Source: Capra hircus
Taxonomy: Eukaryota > Chordata > Mammalia > Artiodactyla > Bovidae
Direction: 5' to 3'
Assembly (NCBI RefSeq): GCF_001704415.2
Contig: NC_030820.1
Span: 45,428,036-45,492,035, forward strand
DNA length: 64,000 nt
Each line of letters starts with the position of its first letter. Position 1 is the stretch's first letter. Positions 1-12,720 of this stretch are shown here, piece after piece. The notes under the pieces were generated by a model. That model worked only from the letters and a program-made list of their open reading frames with translations. It ran no database searches and had not been told where the DNA came from. The position numbers were made by a program, and so were the translations under genes.

Positions 1-165
1 TGCTGATGCAAGAGACGCAGGAGATGTGGGTTCAATCCCTGGGTCAGAAAGATCCCCTGAAGGATGGCAACCCACTCCAGTATTCTTGCCTGGAGGCTCC
101 CATGGACACAGGAGCCTTGTGGGCTAAGTCCATGGAGTCCCAGAGAATCGGACTGACTAACCACA
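1..165 (+). mobile_element. Bov-tA SINE, cut by the window start
   Basis: The sequence reads as the second half of a tRNA-Glu-derived ruminant SINE. It has the 'gttcaatccctgggt' B-box-like part, then the Bov-A body ('cccactccagtattcttgcctgg') and the closing 'cggactgactaac' segment. The tRNA-like head lies mostly before base 1. The copy is diverged, so it is not recent. It is non-coding; the 69-residue frame across it is incidental. Confidence 0.9.
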
Positions 166-1060
166 TTCTCATTACTCATGGTGGTTATATTCTACAATTT
201 TGTCATGAACCCTGAATTAGTGAATATTGAACCACTCTTATAGAGGAAATACAGGGTTAGGTTCCTACAAGCTTCTGGTCACATTTTATTCAACCAATCA
301 ATACCTAACTTTGATTCTATGTGTTTTTGTTCAGATAGCTTGTTCAGTGTAATGAGGATCCATTGACATCGACCCTACTGCCCACAGCGCTGTCATTCAC
401 ATCTGAACACTGCTTAGCACACGGGTATTTTTCCCAGGTCACAGCCTTCTTGAGCTTAGGCACGGAGGACTAGGCTGGAGCCGCTTTAACAGCAAAGTCG
501 CCAACAAAAAGCACAAACATGCAGAAGGGACCTATGCTTGCCACCTGAAACAAGAAGGCGGAGCACTGGCCCCCAGCTCCTCCACTGGGAAGGTCCGGGC
601 TAGGTGACTCAAACAGTCTTCACTCTGCACAGGTCAGAGAGCCCCGTGCACAGAAGCCGCACCGGTGCTGCTTTAGGGACACGAGCTGTATTCTACCCAG
701 TGGGCATGTTCACAAATAGGGAAAGTGAGAGTAATGAAGATAAACAAAAACATTCCATATAAAAATTTTAGTACTCAGCTCAATAAAGAAGTGCTCATAG
801 TAGTGTATTATCATTGGAAGATAATGATAGTTCCCGGGAGGGCGCAGCGAGGGGCAAAGAGAACCAGGCAGCTTGTTAGACAGCTTGCGCCCATTCACAG
901 ACACGGTAAGAATCCAGGGATGCATTTTGAGATTCTGAAATAATTCATCTGAGGCGTCTGGTAATTATGTTACATCCTTCACCTGAGTTCAGAAAGCACA
1001 CAAACTGAAACACCACTGTTTCTTGAAGTGTTTCTTTTAACTTTTCATAACATTTAAAAT
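166..1060. other. Intergenic, nothing recognised
   Basis: Non-repetitive-looking sequence of mixed composition. No codon structure, splice-flanked exon, RNA gene or known repeat could be supported on either strand. The only frames are two overlapping opposite-strand ORFs of about 70 codons at 710-943, which look like chance. Confidence 0.5.
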
Positions 1061-1330
1061 GGAGAAGGCAATGGCATCCCACTCCAGTACTCTTGCCTGG
1101 AAAATCCCATGGACGAAGGAGCCTGGTAGGCTGCAGTCCATGGGGTTGCAAAGAGTTGGACACGACTGAGCGACTTCTTTCACTTTTCACTTTCATGCAT
1201 TGGAGAAGGAAATGGCAACCCACTCCAGTGTTCTTGCCTGGAGAATCCCAGGGATGGTGGAGCCTGGTGGGCTGCCATCTCTGGGGTCGCACGGGGTCGG
1301 ATACGACTGAAGCGACTTAGCAGCAGCATT
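1061..1330 (+). mobile_element. Bov-A2 SINE (dimer)
   Basis: Two Bov-A monomers in tandem, each starting 'ggagaagg(c/a)aatggca' and ending at 'cgactgagcgactt' or 'cgactgaagcgactt', joined by the 'ttcactttcatgcatt' linker and ending in a (cag)n-like tail. Flanks 'catttaaaat' (left) and 'cattttaaaaat' (right) look like an imperfect target-site duplication. Bov-A2 is restricted to ruminants, which supports the host assignment. Confidence 0.95.
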
Positions 1331-1506
1331 TTAAAAATGTGCATAAGATACAATACTCACTTATAGATTATCTGACTAGAGGTCCAATGCACAGGCCTCA
1401 CTATGCAACATGTACATAGTTCATTGTCTAATTTGTTGGTCAGTGTCTAACAGCAAAATGCTCCAACATGTCACTCCGTTGACTGCACATTGATAAGCAA
1501 ACCCTA

Positions 1507-1732
1507 CCTCATGCAAAGAGTTGACTCATTGGAAAAGACTTTGATGCTGGGAGGGATTGGGGGCAGGAGAAGAAGCGGACAACAGAGGATGAGATGGCTG
1601 AATGGCATCACTGACTCAATGGACATGAATCTGAGTGAACTCCGGGAGCTGGTGATGGACAGGGAGGCCTGGGGTTGCAAAGAGTCAGACACGACTGAGT
1701 GACTGAATTGAACTGAACTGAACTGAACTGAA
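1507..1732 (+). mobile_element. BovB LINE 3' end fragment
   Basis: This is the extreme 3' end of a BovB (RTE-clade) LINE in sense orientation. The + strand still translates to the C-terminal BovB ORF pattern (…RRRSGQQRMRWLNGITDSMD…), followed by the 3' terminus shared with Bov-A SINEs and an (aactg)n tail at about 1706-1732. A short internal deletion removes bases after 'gaggcctgg'. The copy is strongly 5'-truncated, as is usual for target-primed retrotransposition. Confidence 0.92.
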
Positions 1733-4378
1733 AAGCTTCTAAACATATGAAAACTTCCTTTCTTTATTATTGGACTCTCCACACTAAATCAAATCAGAAC
1801 TAATTAAAATGTATGGCTATAGCAGAACAACCAGTTATCTTTGACATCTGCAAACTTTAAAACATTTTGGCATACATAGAATTTTTGTCTTTTCTGGGTA
1901 TGACTGGTCACCAATGCAGCCAAGAAACTACTGCAAGAAGGAAAGTGGGTTATCTTGACTGGCCTTGTGTTCTCATCACCAAGATCACCATCTGTGAAGA
2001 CACACCACAAATTTCTCTTCAAAGCTTAGGTTTCAGGCTATACTTAGCACTTCAAGGAACATGGATTCCCACACTTCCCATCATTTTCTTACAGACTCCT
2101 GCTAACTGTCCTCTGAATTTTCAGATTTCCATTGGGCTGAGCAGCAAACCCAGAGGCCCCCATTCAGGATCATGTCCATAGCTTCCTTGAATGAAGCAGG
2201 GAAAGGGGGCTCCAGCCAGAAACCGGAGAATGAGGGCAGCAGTGGCTTACAGAAAATGGGAGGGCACCTTGTCCCTCTGGGAAGGCAGTCAAGGTCAGGG
2301 TTCTCAGACCCCATGCACCATCCAGACAAGACACTGGCTGATGGGCTCTGACCCAACGTCTTCCCAGAGTCACAACAGAAAGAGGCTCTTCCCTCCCTAC
2401 AGTCCCCCTGCTACCTGCGCCACAGGAAGCAGAAGGAGACAGAGGAAAATCTGAGGATGGGTTCTGGTTCACGGACCAGTCCTTCTGTCTAGCTAGATCG
2501 ATATCCATCCTACTGTCCCTTCCTGTAGCAGGTCCTGCTTCTACCTCGGTGACCACAGGCTTGGCTGACTGCATGCTCTGGAGCAGGAGGAGGCTGGACT
2601 GCTGGACGCCACGTCTAGACCAGGCCCTGAGAGCCACTGGGGCATGGTTCTTTCCCCTCTCCCACGAGCACAGCCGTGTCCCCGATCTGGGAAGGAGGAA
2701 GACCTGCTGGAGAAGACACGTTGAGAGTGGACCCTTATTATTGGTCTGAACCCTTTAGATTTGGGACTGTTTGTTACTGCAGCATAACCTACAAAGGATG
2801 ACAAATAGTGTCTTATTAGCTTGGATCAAATGCTCTTCAACACCTCATCAGTCCTGGGACGCTCCCACGTAGACACATTAGAACCAGGAAAATGGGAGGT
2901 GGGGAGGAAAGGATTCCTGAAGGTAGAAGGAGCTTCACAGGGAGAATGTTGATACAGGTAGTCATGACTGTGCTCAGACAGCCAACCATGCTCCCACTGA
3001 AATGTTTCCCATGACTTCTGCGCAAAATGAAATTCGGAATTTTTATCCTCCTGTCAAGAGCCTTTCAGTGACTCCTCTCAGTTCATCTAGCCAGAGCTCC
3101 TGCTGTTTGTAAAATTCTGGGTAAGCCAGAATGATTTCCTAAGAATCCCTGGGGAAAAAAAGAGAGCGAGAGACAGACCATCCTGGTTCCCTTCTGCCTG
3201 AAATGTCTCTCCGGTCTTCAAACCCGTAAATCTGCAGTGCCGGGGAAAGCTGGTTTTCCACAGCAGGGTTCTTATGTGCTCGGTAATGTTTACTGGGCTA
3301 ATGAGAACTCAGCTACTAAATGAAAAGTTCTCAGACCACTCCTGTCATGTCTGTTCTTAAGCCGTAATCTCCTCTTGTTAATACCAACACTCCCAGAACT
3401 TACTGTATGGTTGCTGTGAGTTACTATTTAGCTTTGGGGTCGCGGCATCTAGCTTCTTCCACCCACCCAGCTGCTGGATGAGCAGCTCCAACCATCATGA
3501 GGTGCACACCCCTCAAGGGCCATCCCGTGGCCTTGCCTGCAGCAGGTGCTCGGGGTCCTTGGCCTCCCCGCGATCACTAAAGCAGATGTGCACAACTGAT
3601 AACTCATTCCTGGTAGTGGGAAGCTCTCAGAATCCTGCTCCACCTTTCTGGTCCAAGCGAGTCATCTCTCTCTTATTTGAAGTAAGACTGGACGTTGTGT
3701 GTCACGTGTCCTTCAGGAGGGTCGTTGCCCAGGATTGGACATACCTGCCAATGTGGTGAGCTGCACCCAATCCTTCTGACTCAGTGGATTAAACCAGAGA
3801 ACAAAATGAGACACAGTCTTTTCTCACACTTTAGGTTTTAGATTCAGCGTGTCAATTTTCAATTTCCTTTTACTAAACCAGGCACAACAGTTATTATTAT
3901 GCTCTTCAAATTTATCCTCTAACCACTATGGTATTGCATTATTCATTTGTGTGGACTTTTTTTTAATGATTCTCTTAGCAATAAAACTAGTTCTTTTTTT
4001 AATTCTAAGGTCTCATTCTTTGGCACTTTTTTCTGAGATCTCAACATCTGGGCACTTAGCCACCAAAACTGCTGTCTACAGCAGCCTCTGTAGAGAATGC
4101 GTCTTCACTGGGTGATTTATCTGAGGATCTTGTTCCCTTTTATTAAATCCTTGGGAATAGATTCCCCTCAAATATTCTCGCTTCATTAAAAAAAAAAACT
4201 ATTATTCATAAGAGAATTCTAAGGCAGAGCAGGACGACCTGGATGCTGTACGGGCACAGAGAGGCAGGAGGAGGCCCCTCTCTTGAGGCAGGACCTGGGC
4301 TGCTCCGCAGTGCCCCCAGGTGGCTGCTCGGGGACACTCAGCTCTGGGTCCCAGTGTCCTGAGGGCTCGGGTTGCTGG
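1733..4378. other. Intergenic, nothing recognised
   Basis: About 2.6 kb with no repeat I could name and no supportable exon. Several 60-155 codon frames exist on both strands around 2.1-2.8 kb, but they overlap each other in different frames and have no recognisable domain. They are best read as chance frames in moderately GC-rich sequence. Confidence 0.5.
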
Positions 4379-4508
4379 TGTGTCTGTCTGCATACATAAG
4401 TATGTGTGTGTGCATGTGCGTGCATGTGTGTGCATGTGCTTACATGCGCGTGTGTGCACATGTATCTGTGTGTGAGTGCACAAGTGTGTGCACGTGTGTC
4501 TGCGTGAG
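4379..4508. repeat. Imperfect (TG)n/(CA)n microsatellite
   Basis: An alternating purine-pyrimidine tract rich in 'tgtgtg', 'gcatgtg' and 'gcgtgtg' on the + strand. Such tracts can adopt Z-DNA and are length-polymorphic. His/Thr-rich frames on the minus strand and Cys/Val-rich frames on the plus strand are by-products of the repeat. Confidence 0.85.
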
Positions 4509-6743
4509 TTGGAGAGAACAGGTGGACAGATTTTATGATGGAAGCATGGCTCTTTGAAAACTCATTCATTCTGCTTCTCAGAACCAGTAACAGAAAACAG
4601 ACAGCATTTGGGACAAAGACTCAGATGGTGATGAACATCTAGGGTTGAAAATGGAGGTGCCCTGAGAGGCGTGTGTGTTGTGGGGAGCTCTGCAGATGTC
4701 ACTCCACAGGCACAGAAGAGAAAGCAAGCCTCAGCCGTGCAGACTCACTGTTGCCAAGTGCAGGGGGACAACTAGCCCACCACACACACACGACAGGGGA
4801 CTGCAAACGGGCCCTCTCTGCTTCCTATGTCTTCCTTTGTTTCTCCCTATTGTTTTTGGCTGTGTTTGTTTTATCGTGTTGTGCCCTTCTTCCCTGAAAC
4901 GCTGGCATCTGCCTCAAACCTGAGGGCTGCAGCGTCCTTAAGCCCAGGCTGGCTGCTGGAGGAGGAGGGTGATTAACCCCCGAGCTCTGCTGTGCTAGCA
5001 GAGGGGCAGCGGGAGGAGCCCTGGCTCCCTGGCCGCCTGCTTGGGGCTCCAACCAAGCCTGTGTCTCAGAGATAAAAGGCAGCTTCCTCTCCCATGAACA
5101 CAGAAACAGCAGGTCCTCTGAGGGTCGTCACGGCCGCCAACTGGGTCTGTGCTGGTGGAAGCCTGCTCCTCACGTCCTAGGCCTCCCGGTGACAGGACGA
5201 CCACGTCTGGCCCTGCAGAGGCAAGCAGGGCTGGAGTGACGGCACTCCTGCAGCAAAGAGGCCACGGTCACGCCCTGTGCTCAGGAGGCACAGGGGAGCC
5301 ATAATCGTCCCTGCCCCTCGCCCGCAGAGTGCCCTAGGCAGAGGTCAGCTGGCCACGTGGCCTCCGCCTGCAGTCCATGAGGGACTGTCTCTTCTCCAGC
5401 TCCACTGATGAAATGTTGCAGAGTGTCCATGTGGGCCAGGCATTCGTGACACAGAAAAGAAAACCATCTTTACACTGCAACTCTGTTCGTAGCTGAGGTG
5501 ACTAGTCCCGCACACCCGCTTGCGGACCAACAGAACCACTTAACATACCAAAAAAGTATTGGTCTTTTGTAAAAGACCTTGATTTCTGCTATCGCAACTT
5601 GTGGTTCATTTCTTGAGACACTGATGATGTAAGAATCCCAAAAAACCATTAGTCATCATCTGTATCTAACTGTGCATGGCAGTAAAACTGGAAAGTGTGT
5701 TTGAGCCTCTTCACTTTAACAAACACATGAAGTGCGGCTTTGATGAGATCACTGTTTATCACAACATTGATGGCTGACAGACACAAAATCCTTGTGCAAT
5801 GAGATAGCATAGGCCAAGAAAAACAACAAAAATAGGAAGGAAAATAAAAAGCTTATGTACCTCAGTAAACACTCAGGAAGCCCAGAGAAGATTATACTGA
5901 CCCTATTTCCTTAAGTTCAAGGATCCAAATTAATGTATGAAAATTCTCTTTCGTACCTTTTTTCTGATTTTCACCAAAGGAAAAAAAAAACTTGAAAGAC
6001 AGAGTAAGTAAAAGTAAAAACATAGCATAAATGTGAAACAAATAACTGGGAATTGAATGCTTGGATGTTCATTGAGCTTTAGAAATAAACTATATCTTAT
6101 CACATGGTGCAAGGTGTGAAAATTACTATTATGAGGTTTGGGGAAAGCATTTAGACTAATGTGCTTATGTAGCCATATCCAGGTATAGTTAGGATCAAAA
6201 TATAATAATATTGGTTGGAAGCATCTGGGTTTTATAGAGATGTGGATTTACTGTTTTTCCTTGCTGCCATTTTTAGAAAGCCACCTCTTCTCCTGGTCCT
6301 CTGGGATGTCGTATAGAGAGGGACTGTGGCTGTCACATCCTGAAACTTCCCGTAAGAAAAAGGCTCCGATGCATTTCTAAGCACAGCTGAGTGGATGGGG
6401 GTTCACTGACCTGCTCAGGCCAATGCATTTCTCTTAACCGTGTGTCCCAGGGGTGACCCAGTGACCCCATCTGTCCTCAGGATCTACCGTAGTAGACAAT
6501 TAAAGACACAGTTTTCCTCTTTCATATCAACAATGTAAGCTGCTCCCCTCACACAAATACTTCATGTCTATTGGTAACGAGAAGTGTGCGCTAAAGGATT
6601 TTCTTCTGTGAGTGCCTGACGCTTTCAGAGCTCACCTTCCGCTTGATATACATTCTATAAACATTACCACTTGCCTTCATTACAGAATATGCCTTAACTG
6701 TAAAGACCAGTTAGGTCAAGTTTATACAGAGTATGCAGTGATC
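4509..6743. other. Intergenic, nothing recognised
   Basis: GC-rich at 4.9-5.4 kb, then AT-rich to 6.7 kb. No exon, RNA gene or assignable repeat is seen. Frames of up to about 93 codons are unsupported. Confidence 0.45.
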
Positions 6744-6795
6744 GGGCTTCCCTGGAGGCTCAGATGACAAAGAATCTGCCTGCCATGTGGGATGC
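6744..6795 (+). mobile_element. Bov-tA SINE head fragment
   Basis: A short tRNA-Glu-like head: 'gggcttccctggaggctcag' followed by 'aaagaatctgcctgc'. The similarity stops at about 6795, and no Bov-A body follows. It is a truncated or decayed copy. Confidence 0.7.
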
Positions 6796-7479
6796 CCATC
6801 CAGTGAGTAAGAGAGTGTCTGTTCCTTATGACATACTAAATGCATATCAGTGAACAAGACTGACTACGTTGGTGACTGTACATGGTGCGGGGTGGGGTCC
6901 TCAAACTTGACTGGACATTCACTCACCTGTGGAGACCTAAAGATGCGAACACTTGACTCTTCCTTCAGAAATCTGATTCCTGTCTTGCTTGGAGACTTTG
7001 AGATCTGCTTTTTATTTAACACTGTGGTAAGTAACCAAGGTTAAGAGTCATTGTGTAAACATGGATCTCACAATGTAGTGGCCTCAGAAACTTTTCTAAA
7101 AGATGTTTTAAATTTTTATAAATTTCTAGTACAATTTTTTTCTTTTTTTGCCATTTTCTGTGGTTTCCAGTTGTTAAGAAATGAAAATTATTGTGTCCAA
7201 TTGAAGGCTCTTGTGGTTAGAACAGCTATTAAACTTCACTAGTTTAGGGTTCTACAGAAGATGCTATACCTGGGTGGCTACTGTCACCCACCAGGAGACA
7301 AGATAATTAGTGTCATCTAATATTTTTAAATATGTGCCTCATTAAAACTATTTTCATTTTCAAGAGGACTCAATGTCCAGTATCATGAAATAATTGGCCT
7401 CATCTTAAGGATGACCCTCTTTCTAAAGGGAGCTTAGAGAAGTATGTCCCTTGTCATATAACATTGGCATGTGTTGAAA
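6796..7479. other. Intergenic, nothing recognised
   Basis: AT-rich single-copy-looking sequence. Two frames of about 64 codons (6850-7044 and 7051-7242) have no recognisable protein features. Confidence 0.45.
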
Positions 7480-7610
7480 AATAGGGAACACATGTATACC
7501 TGTGGTGGATTCATGTTGATGTATGGCAAAACCAATACAATATTGTAAAGTAATTAGCCTTCAATTGAAATAAATAAATTTATATTATTTTAAAAAGATG
7601 GAAAACAAAA
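7480..7610 (+). mobile_element. Bovine-type L1 3' end
   Basis: Contains the ruminant L1 3' UTR signature 'acacatgtatacctgtgg' followed by 'ggattcatgttgatgtatgg', a 'caaaaccaatacaat' stretch and an A/T-rich tail with AATAAA-like 'aaataaataaa'. Only the last ~130 bases of the element are present, so this is a severely 5'-truncated insertion in sense orientation. Confidence 0.88.
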
Positions 7611-7904
7611 CAAACAAAAAAAGATGTCCTAATTTTTAATCCCATGTGATTTACTCACATGTTTTACCTTCTTTTCAGTATCTCCAAAACAGGAATGGTC
7701 ATGGTACTTGAATATACATTTATCAAATCGTCTGGAGTGAGAGGGGGAGCTTTTTAGCTTTTTCATATGATTGTAATTAACTGATTTATATTTTAGAGCA
7801 GTTTTATGTTTACAGAAAAAATTTACTGAGAGTTCCTATATAATCACTCCCAGCTTCTCCTATACATTCTGGGTTGGTGGGTTTTTTTTTTTTTTTTCTC
7901 TCTA

Positions 7905-9556
7905 CATTTTATCACTTCATTCTCTTATTCACATCATTTCTGAAGAGAAGTCTAATGTAATTCATGCCTTTGTGCCTCTGTACATAAACCTTTTTTTCTC
8001 AGCTTCTTTTGAAACTTTGTCTTTGATTTTCTGCAGTTTAAATATGAGCCTGGTTGTAGATATTTTTATATTTATCCTAACCGGTATTCTCTGAGATTCC
8101 TGGATCTGTGGTGTAGTGTCTGCCATTAACTGTGGAAACTTTTGGCAATATTGTTACAACTGTTTCTTCTATTTATCTCCTCCTTCCAGTATTCTTATTA
8201 TACCTTTTATAACTGTCAGTAGTTCTTGGATATTCTATTGTGTAATTCTTCCTTTTTCTCTCTCTCTGTATTTTAGTTTTGCAACTTTCTCTTAACATTT
8301 CTTCAAGCTCACGGATTCTTTCCTCACCACACCCAACCTACCAAAGGCTCATCAGAGGTGACTCTCATTGCAGTTACAGCTTTCCTAGCCTTTCCTTCCA
8401 GTTCTTCCTTAGAGTTTCCATCTCTCTGCTGACATGACTCATCTGTTCCTGAGTGTCACCCATGTTCTTCATTACAGCCTTTAGAAGGTTAATCACAGTT
8501 ATTTTCAGTTCTCCATCTGACAGTCCCATCTGCCAAATCTGAGTCTTGCTCTGATGCTTGTTCTGTCTCTTCAACCCAGGGTTGGGTGGGGCGGTTCTGT
8601 TTTGCTATCTTTGTGCATGCCTAGTATTACTTGGTTGTTTAATGCTGCACATGAGGTACCAAGTAGAAGGAAATGAGGCAAATAGACTTTTAGTGTTAGG
8701 ATTTATGTCTGTGCAGCTAGGAGTTAGGCCGTGTTCACTGTCTGCTACAACTCCAGGTGTCAGAGGCTAGGGTTCCTCCGGGTGCCCTGGTTTTGTCTCC
8801 TCTTCTCGGGGTTTCCTCCCCTTCTTACACGAGGTCTCTTTCAAGCATGTGCCCCACTGTCACACGGGAGCCCTGTTAACAGGATGGTGATGGAGCGGGG
8901 GAGGCAGACGTGTTCTCAGCCTGAGGACGAAGGTCTGTTAGGGAAGCTGTGCCCTGGGCTGTGACCCTCACTGAACTTCTCAGTTTGTTTTTCTGCCCCC
9001 TCTTAGGTGGGACAGGATGGCTGGCAGGGACTGGAGTTCGGTTTTCCTGTCCTACTGGCCATTTAGGCTCTGATAACACCAATAGCGCAGGTCCAGGGTA
9101 AGTGGCTTCCCCTGAGGCAGGTGTTCTTAAGAGCCACAGAGTGCTCTGTCCCGTTTCACAATGGCTCCTTTCCCCTCCTCCTGCTGGAAGCCTCTGGGGA
9201 CTTCTCTCCAACACCCACTGTCAGAAGCTGGTAGGGCTCCAGGAGGTAAAACTCTCAAGAAGTGTGGGACTCCCCATGACTGGGTGCCCCTGGAGTTCTT
9301 AACTCTCAGACTCGTCCACACTGGGCCTCCAGCAGCTCGTCAGCTATGGGTCTGACCTCCCAAGGAGGCTCTCCTCATGTGTGGGTTTCCTGTGAATTGT
9401 GTTCTGTGTCTTCTTGTCTGTCCCTCTGGTTTCCCCGTGACCTCACTTCTCTGATGCATCTGAGAAGAGTTGTTGATTTTTGGTAGGTTCAGCTTTCTTC
9501 TTGTAATAAGATGAAAGTGATGACTTTCTTCACATGTCCTGCAAGAAACTGGAAAT
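7905..9556 (-). mobile_element. Old L1M/HAL1-type LINE: 5' region plus ORF1 start
   Basis: Read on the minus strand, the segment begins with the 5' region of an ancient L1-type element (about 9556-8600) and runs into the ORF1 N-terminal part (about 8574-8374), which still translates to a lysine/glutamate-rich coiled-coil-like stretch with 'SREMETLRKNWKE'. The rest (to ~7905) is diverged. A further diverged L1M-like piece ('agagcagttttatgtttacag') lies at about 7745-7860 and may belong to the same insertion. No intact ORF remains. The subfamily is uncertain: HAL1 and L1ME-type 5' ends look alike at this divergence. Confidence 0.75.
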
Positions 9557-10744
9557 CTTATCATCCAAATAGAAAATCAATATTCTTTTGCTTGATGATC
9601 AGGGATTCAAACTGAAACCTCACTTCTGAAGATAAAGGGATTTTAAAACAAAGTCACCTGTCACCTTCCTGTCTCTCGTGGGCAGAGGGGCTGAGGTCCC
9701 ATGTGATTAACAAATTCAGCCGCATGTCTGCTGGAATGTGGCACCCAGGTCACAAGGGCATGAAGTGAAGCTTCATAAAGGAAGTTTCAATTTAATTATG
9801 ATAGAAAAATAGATGAAGATTTTAGAAACAAGCCGGTTGGGTGCATTCTTTTGGATGGCCTCCCTAGGAGATCCCTGGGCTCATTTAATTGATGTTGAGG
9901 CCTCCGGTTCCCCAACTGGGAGATGAAGAGGGTGGAGCTGAGAAATGACATTCACACAGCTCCTCACAGACATGGGGAGTGGTTGTGCCCCTGAGGGCTC
10001 TCGGAGAGTGGGGGTGTACCCTCCACAGACAGCCCCTTCTCAGGGCCACCACACACTGGCTTCCACACTCCTGCCTGAATAGCAGCACCCTGGGCTAAAA
10101 GAACTTTGAAATGCCTTGCTCAGGCCAGTCATTTAAGGTCTCCTTTGATTCTAACTTTCTATAAAATCCACAGAATGTTACAATGAGGAAGATCAAGTTA
10201 TTTGGAGAAGAGAGGGAGGAGCAAAATTTACTTAAAAATTTAGCTCTGACTCTCCTTTAAAATTTTGCCCAAGGTGAATGGTGTTGACGCCAGGCCATGA
10301 GCCTGTTCCCCTTTCCCCAGCATTATCTCCCATCCCCAGGGACACTTTACTTATATTTATTCTTGTGGGTGAATCAGAAAATGCCTTCCGAGTAAACAGG
10401 CCAGCACAGGGGCCTTGTGGAGATCATATCCTTGCAGAGTGGTTGGAGGGAAAGATAGGTGCTTCTCAACAGGAGACGTAAATATTGTGACAGTCACGAC
10501 CGCTGTGCACAAGGCTGTTAACCACAAGAGACACACAGCTGAGCATGTGAATCGAACATCGTGGTCGTTGAAATAGGACGAGAATGAGTGGGATTACACC
10601 CTCGCGAGTCGCACGTGCCGAGACGCCTGCAGGGATGGACACCCCTCTTCAGGAGCTAAGGGAGCCCACTTTCTGAGGTGAGAAGCTTGTGTTTGAGCTC
10701 CAGTTTCTGTTGCATTCACATATCATGAGAATCTGGCTGACTTG
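9557..10744. other. Intergenic, nothing recognised
   Basis: No repeat or exon could be assigned. Frames of about 67 codons at 9885-10088 (-) and 10278-10481 (+) have no recognisable features. Confidence 0.45.
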
Positions 10745-11765
10745 AGTGTATGGACCTCTCCCATTTATTTAAAACCATTTTTAAAGCGAGTTGATTTACA
10801 GTGTTATATTATCTCCAGGTGTATAACATAGTGATTCACTATTTTTATAGTTATACTCCACTTAAAGTTATTACAGCATGACAGCTCTCTTCCTTGTGCT
10901 ATAGAACATATCCTAGCTGCTTGTCTGTTTTGTAGACAGTAGTTTGTACCTCTTGGCCCCCATCCCTATCTTTCCCCTCCCCTTTCCCCCTCCCCACTAG
11001 TGTGTCCTCTATATCTGTGCATCTTCCGTTTTATTACATATGTTTGTTTGTTTATTAGATTCCACATATAAGTGATAACATAGAATATTTGTCTTCTGAC
11101 TTATTTCACTAAGCATAATACCCTCCAGGTCCATCCACGTTGTGGTGAATGGCAATATTTCGTTCTTTTTCGTGCCTGTTCCACTGCCTAATGCACCGCA
11201 TCTTCTTATCCATCCATCTGTTGATGGGCACTCGGATTGCTTCTGTATCTTGGCTAATGTAAATAATGCTGCTATGAACACTGGAGTCTGTGTGTCTTTT
11301 TGAATTACGTTTTCATTTCCTTCAGATATATACCCAGGAGTGGGATTGCTGGCTCCTGTGGTAGTTCTATTTTCAGTCTTGTGAGGAGTCTCCCCACGGT
11401 TCCCCATACTGGCCACATCAGTTTGTGTTCCCACAGCAGTGAATATGGGTTGCCTTCCTCTGCATCCTCGCCAGCATGTTCTAGTCCTCATTTTGGATGA
11501 TGGTCATTCTGCCTGGTGTGAGGTGGTACCTCATCATGGTTTTGATTTGTGTTTCTCTGATTATTAGGAATGTGTAGCATCTTTTCATGTGTCTTGGCCA
11601 TCTGTATGTCTTCTTTGCAAAAATGTCTATTCAAGTCAACTTTTAAAATGAGTTGTTTGCTTTTTTATACTGACTTGTATGAGCTATTTATACCTCTTAA
11701 AGATTAATCCTTTTTCAGTCATATCATTTGCCAATATTTTCTTCCATTCAGTAGCCATACCAATT
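10745..11765 (-). mobile_element. L1 LINE, ORF2 3' end plus 3' UTR
   Basis: The complementary strand reads through the C-terminal part of L1 ORF2 and its 3' UTR. A minus-strand frame (11491-11009) retains the well-known terminal pattern 'TTTWMDLEGIMLSEISQ' and 'YHLYVESNKQT', with frame breaks upstream. The 3' UTR runs to about 10745. This is an L1MA-like, laurasiatherian-age fragment, dead as a coding unit. Confidence 0.92.
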
Positions 11766-12279
11766 TATTTTGGTGTTCTCAATATTTAATACACATATTA
11801 CTATCATGACTCAATTATAAAATAATTTTATTGTTCCATTGTATTTAAAGATTTAAGGAATCTAAAAATCAACATATTTATCAATACAACAGTTTTCAGA
11901 GACATAAATGATCATTTCAGTCATGAAATTGTTAGTCCCTTGAAAAAGTGCAATTATGGCACATCTAGTAATATTTTACTGTAATTTTTTAAAATATATT
12001 TTTAGGGAAATAGAAATATATTCACAAATCATAGGAGTCAAAAGCTCACATTTCAAAATTATTAAAATTCAATACTAAAATTATTGAAATACCATTGTAC
12101 GTATAGGTTATAGATGTAAGATTAATTTTTTCAAATTGCATCTCTCAAATTTTCCCTTTTTAAAAGAAATACCATATTAGCATATTTCCCTTCCTTTATC
12201 ACAAACTGTTTCCTCAATATGGAAGAAATTGCAAACACTTTAATAATAGCCCAAAGTGATTTTCTGATTCAGTCCTTTA
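11766..12279. other. AT-rich intergenic sequence
   Basis: Very AT-rich with short A and T runs. It may be more decayed L1, but no motif is good enough to say so. Confidence 0.4.
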
Positions 12280-12720
12280 CAGAAGAGCCTGGAATTCATT
12301 ATTGCTTTAATGATGGGCCTCTTGACTCCAGCCAAGGAGGCTTGATATTTTCGCTTATGTCTTGTCCGCTGGGAGGTGGTCACTGACAGGATGGATCAGC
12401 AGCCCGCACTGCATTGAGATGCAGAACAAATGGGGCTGAGTCCCTCCTGCATGGCTCTGTGGGCTCTGCTGCCACTAACAATTACCAGGGACAGGGGCAC
12501 AGACGCGCGGCAGGAGGCCTGACCCCAGCGCGGCAGCTCATTTTGCACCCCACTTATTCAGCGAGCCCTGCCCTGTAATCTCCCCGCATTGTTATCTGTG
12601 CGTTTACACAGTCACACCTTCATTATGTCCCCAGGGCCAGCATCAGCTGTTTGTCACATCTATTGATTGCACTCAAACTGCAATTTACAGAGATCGCTCT
12701 CCAAGGTCCTGAGAAAATCC
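12280..12720. promoter_or_regulatory. Candidate conserved non-coding element, about 8.5 kb upstream of ADARB2
   Basis: A single-copy block between repeats with balanced composition. It has homeobox/TALE-like words such as 'attgattgcactc' and 'aacaattacc', a 'gtttacaca' FOX-like word and several CpGs in otherwise AT-rich surroundings. It has no coding frame. The appearance resembles developmental enhancers near brain genes, but this is inference from composition. Cross-species alignment would decide. Confidence 0.28.
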
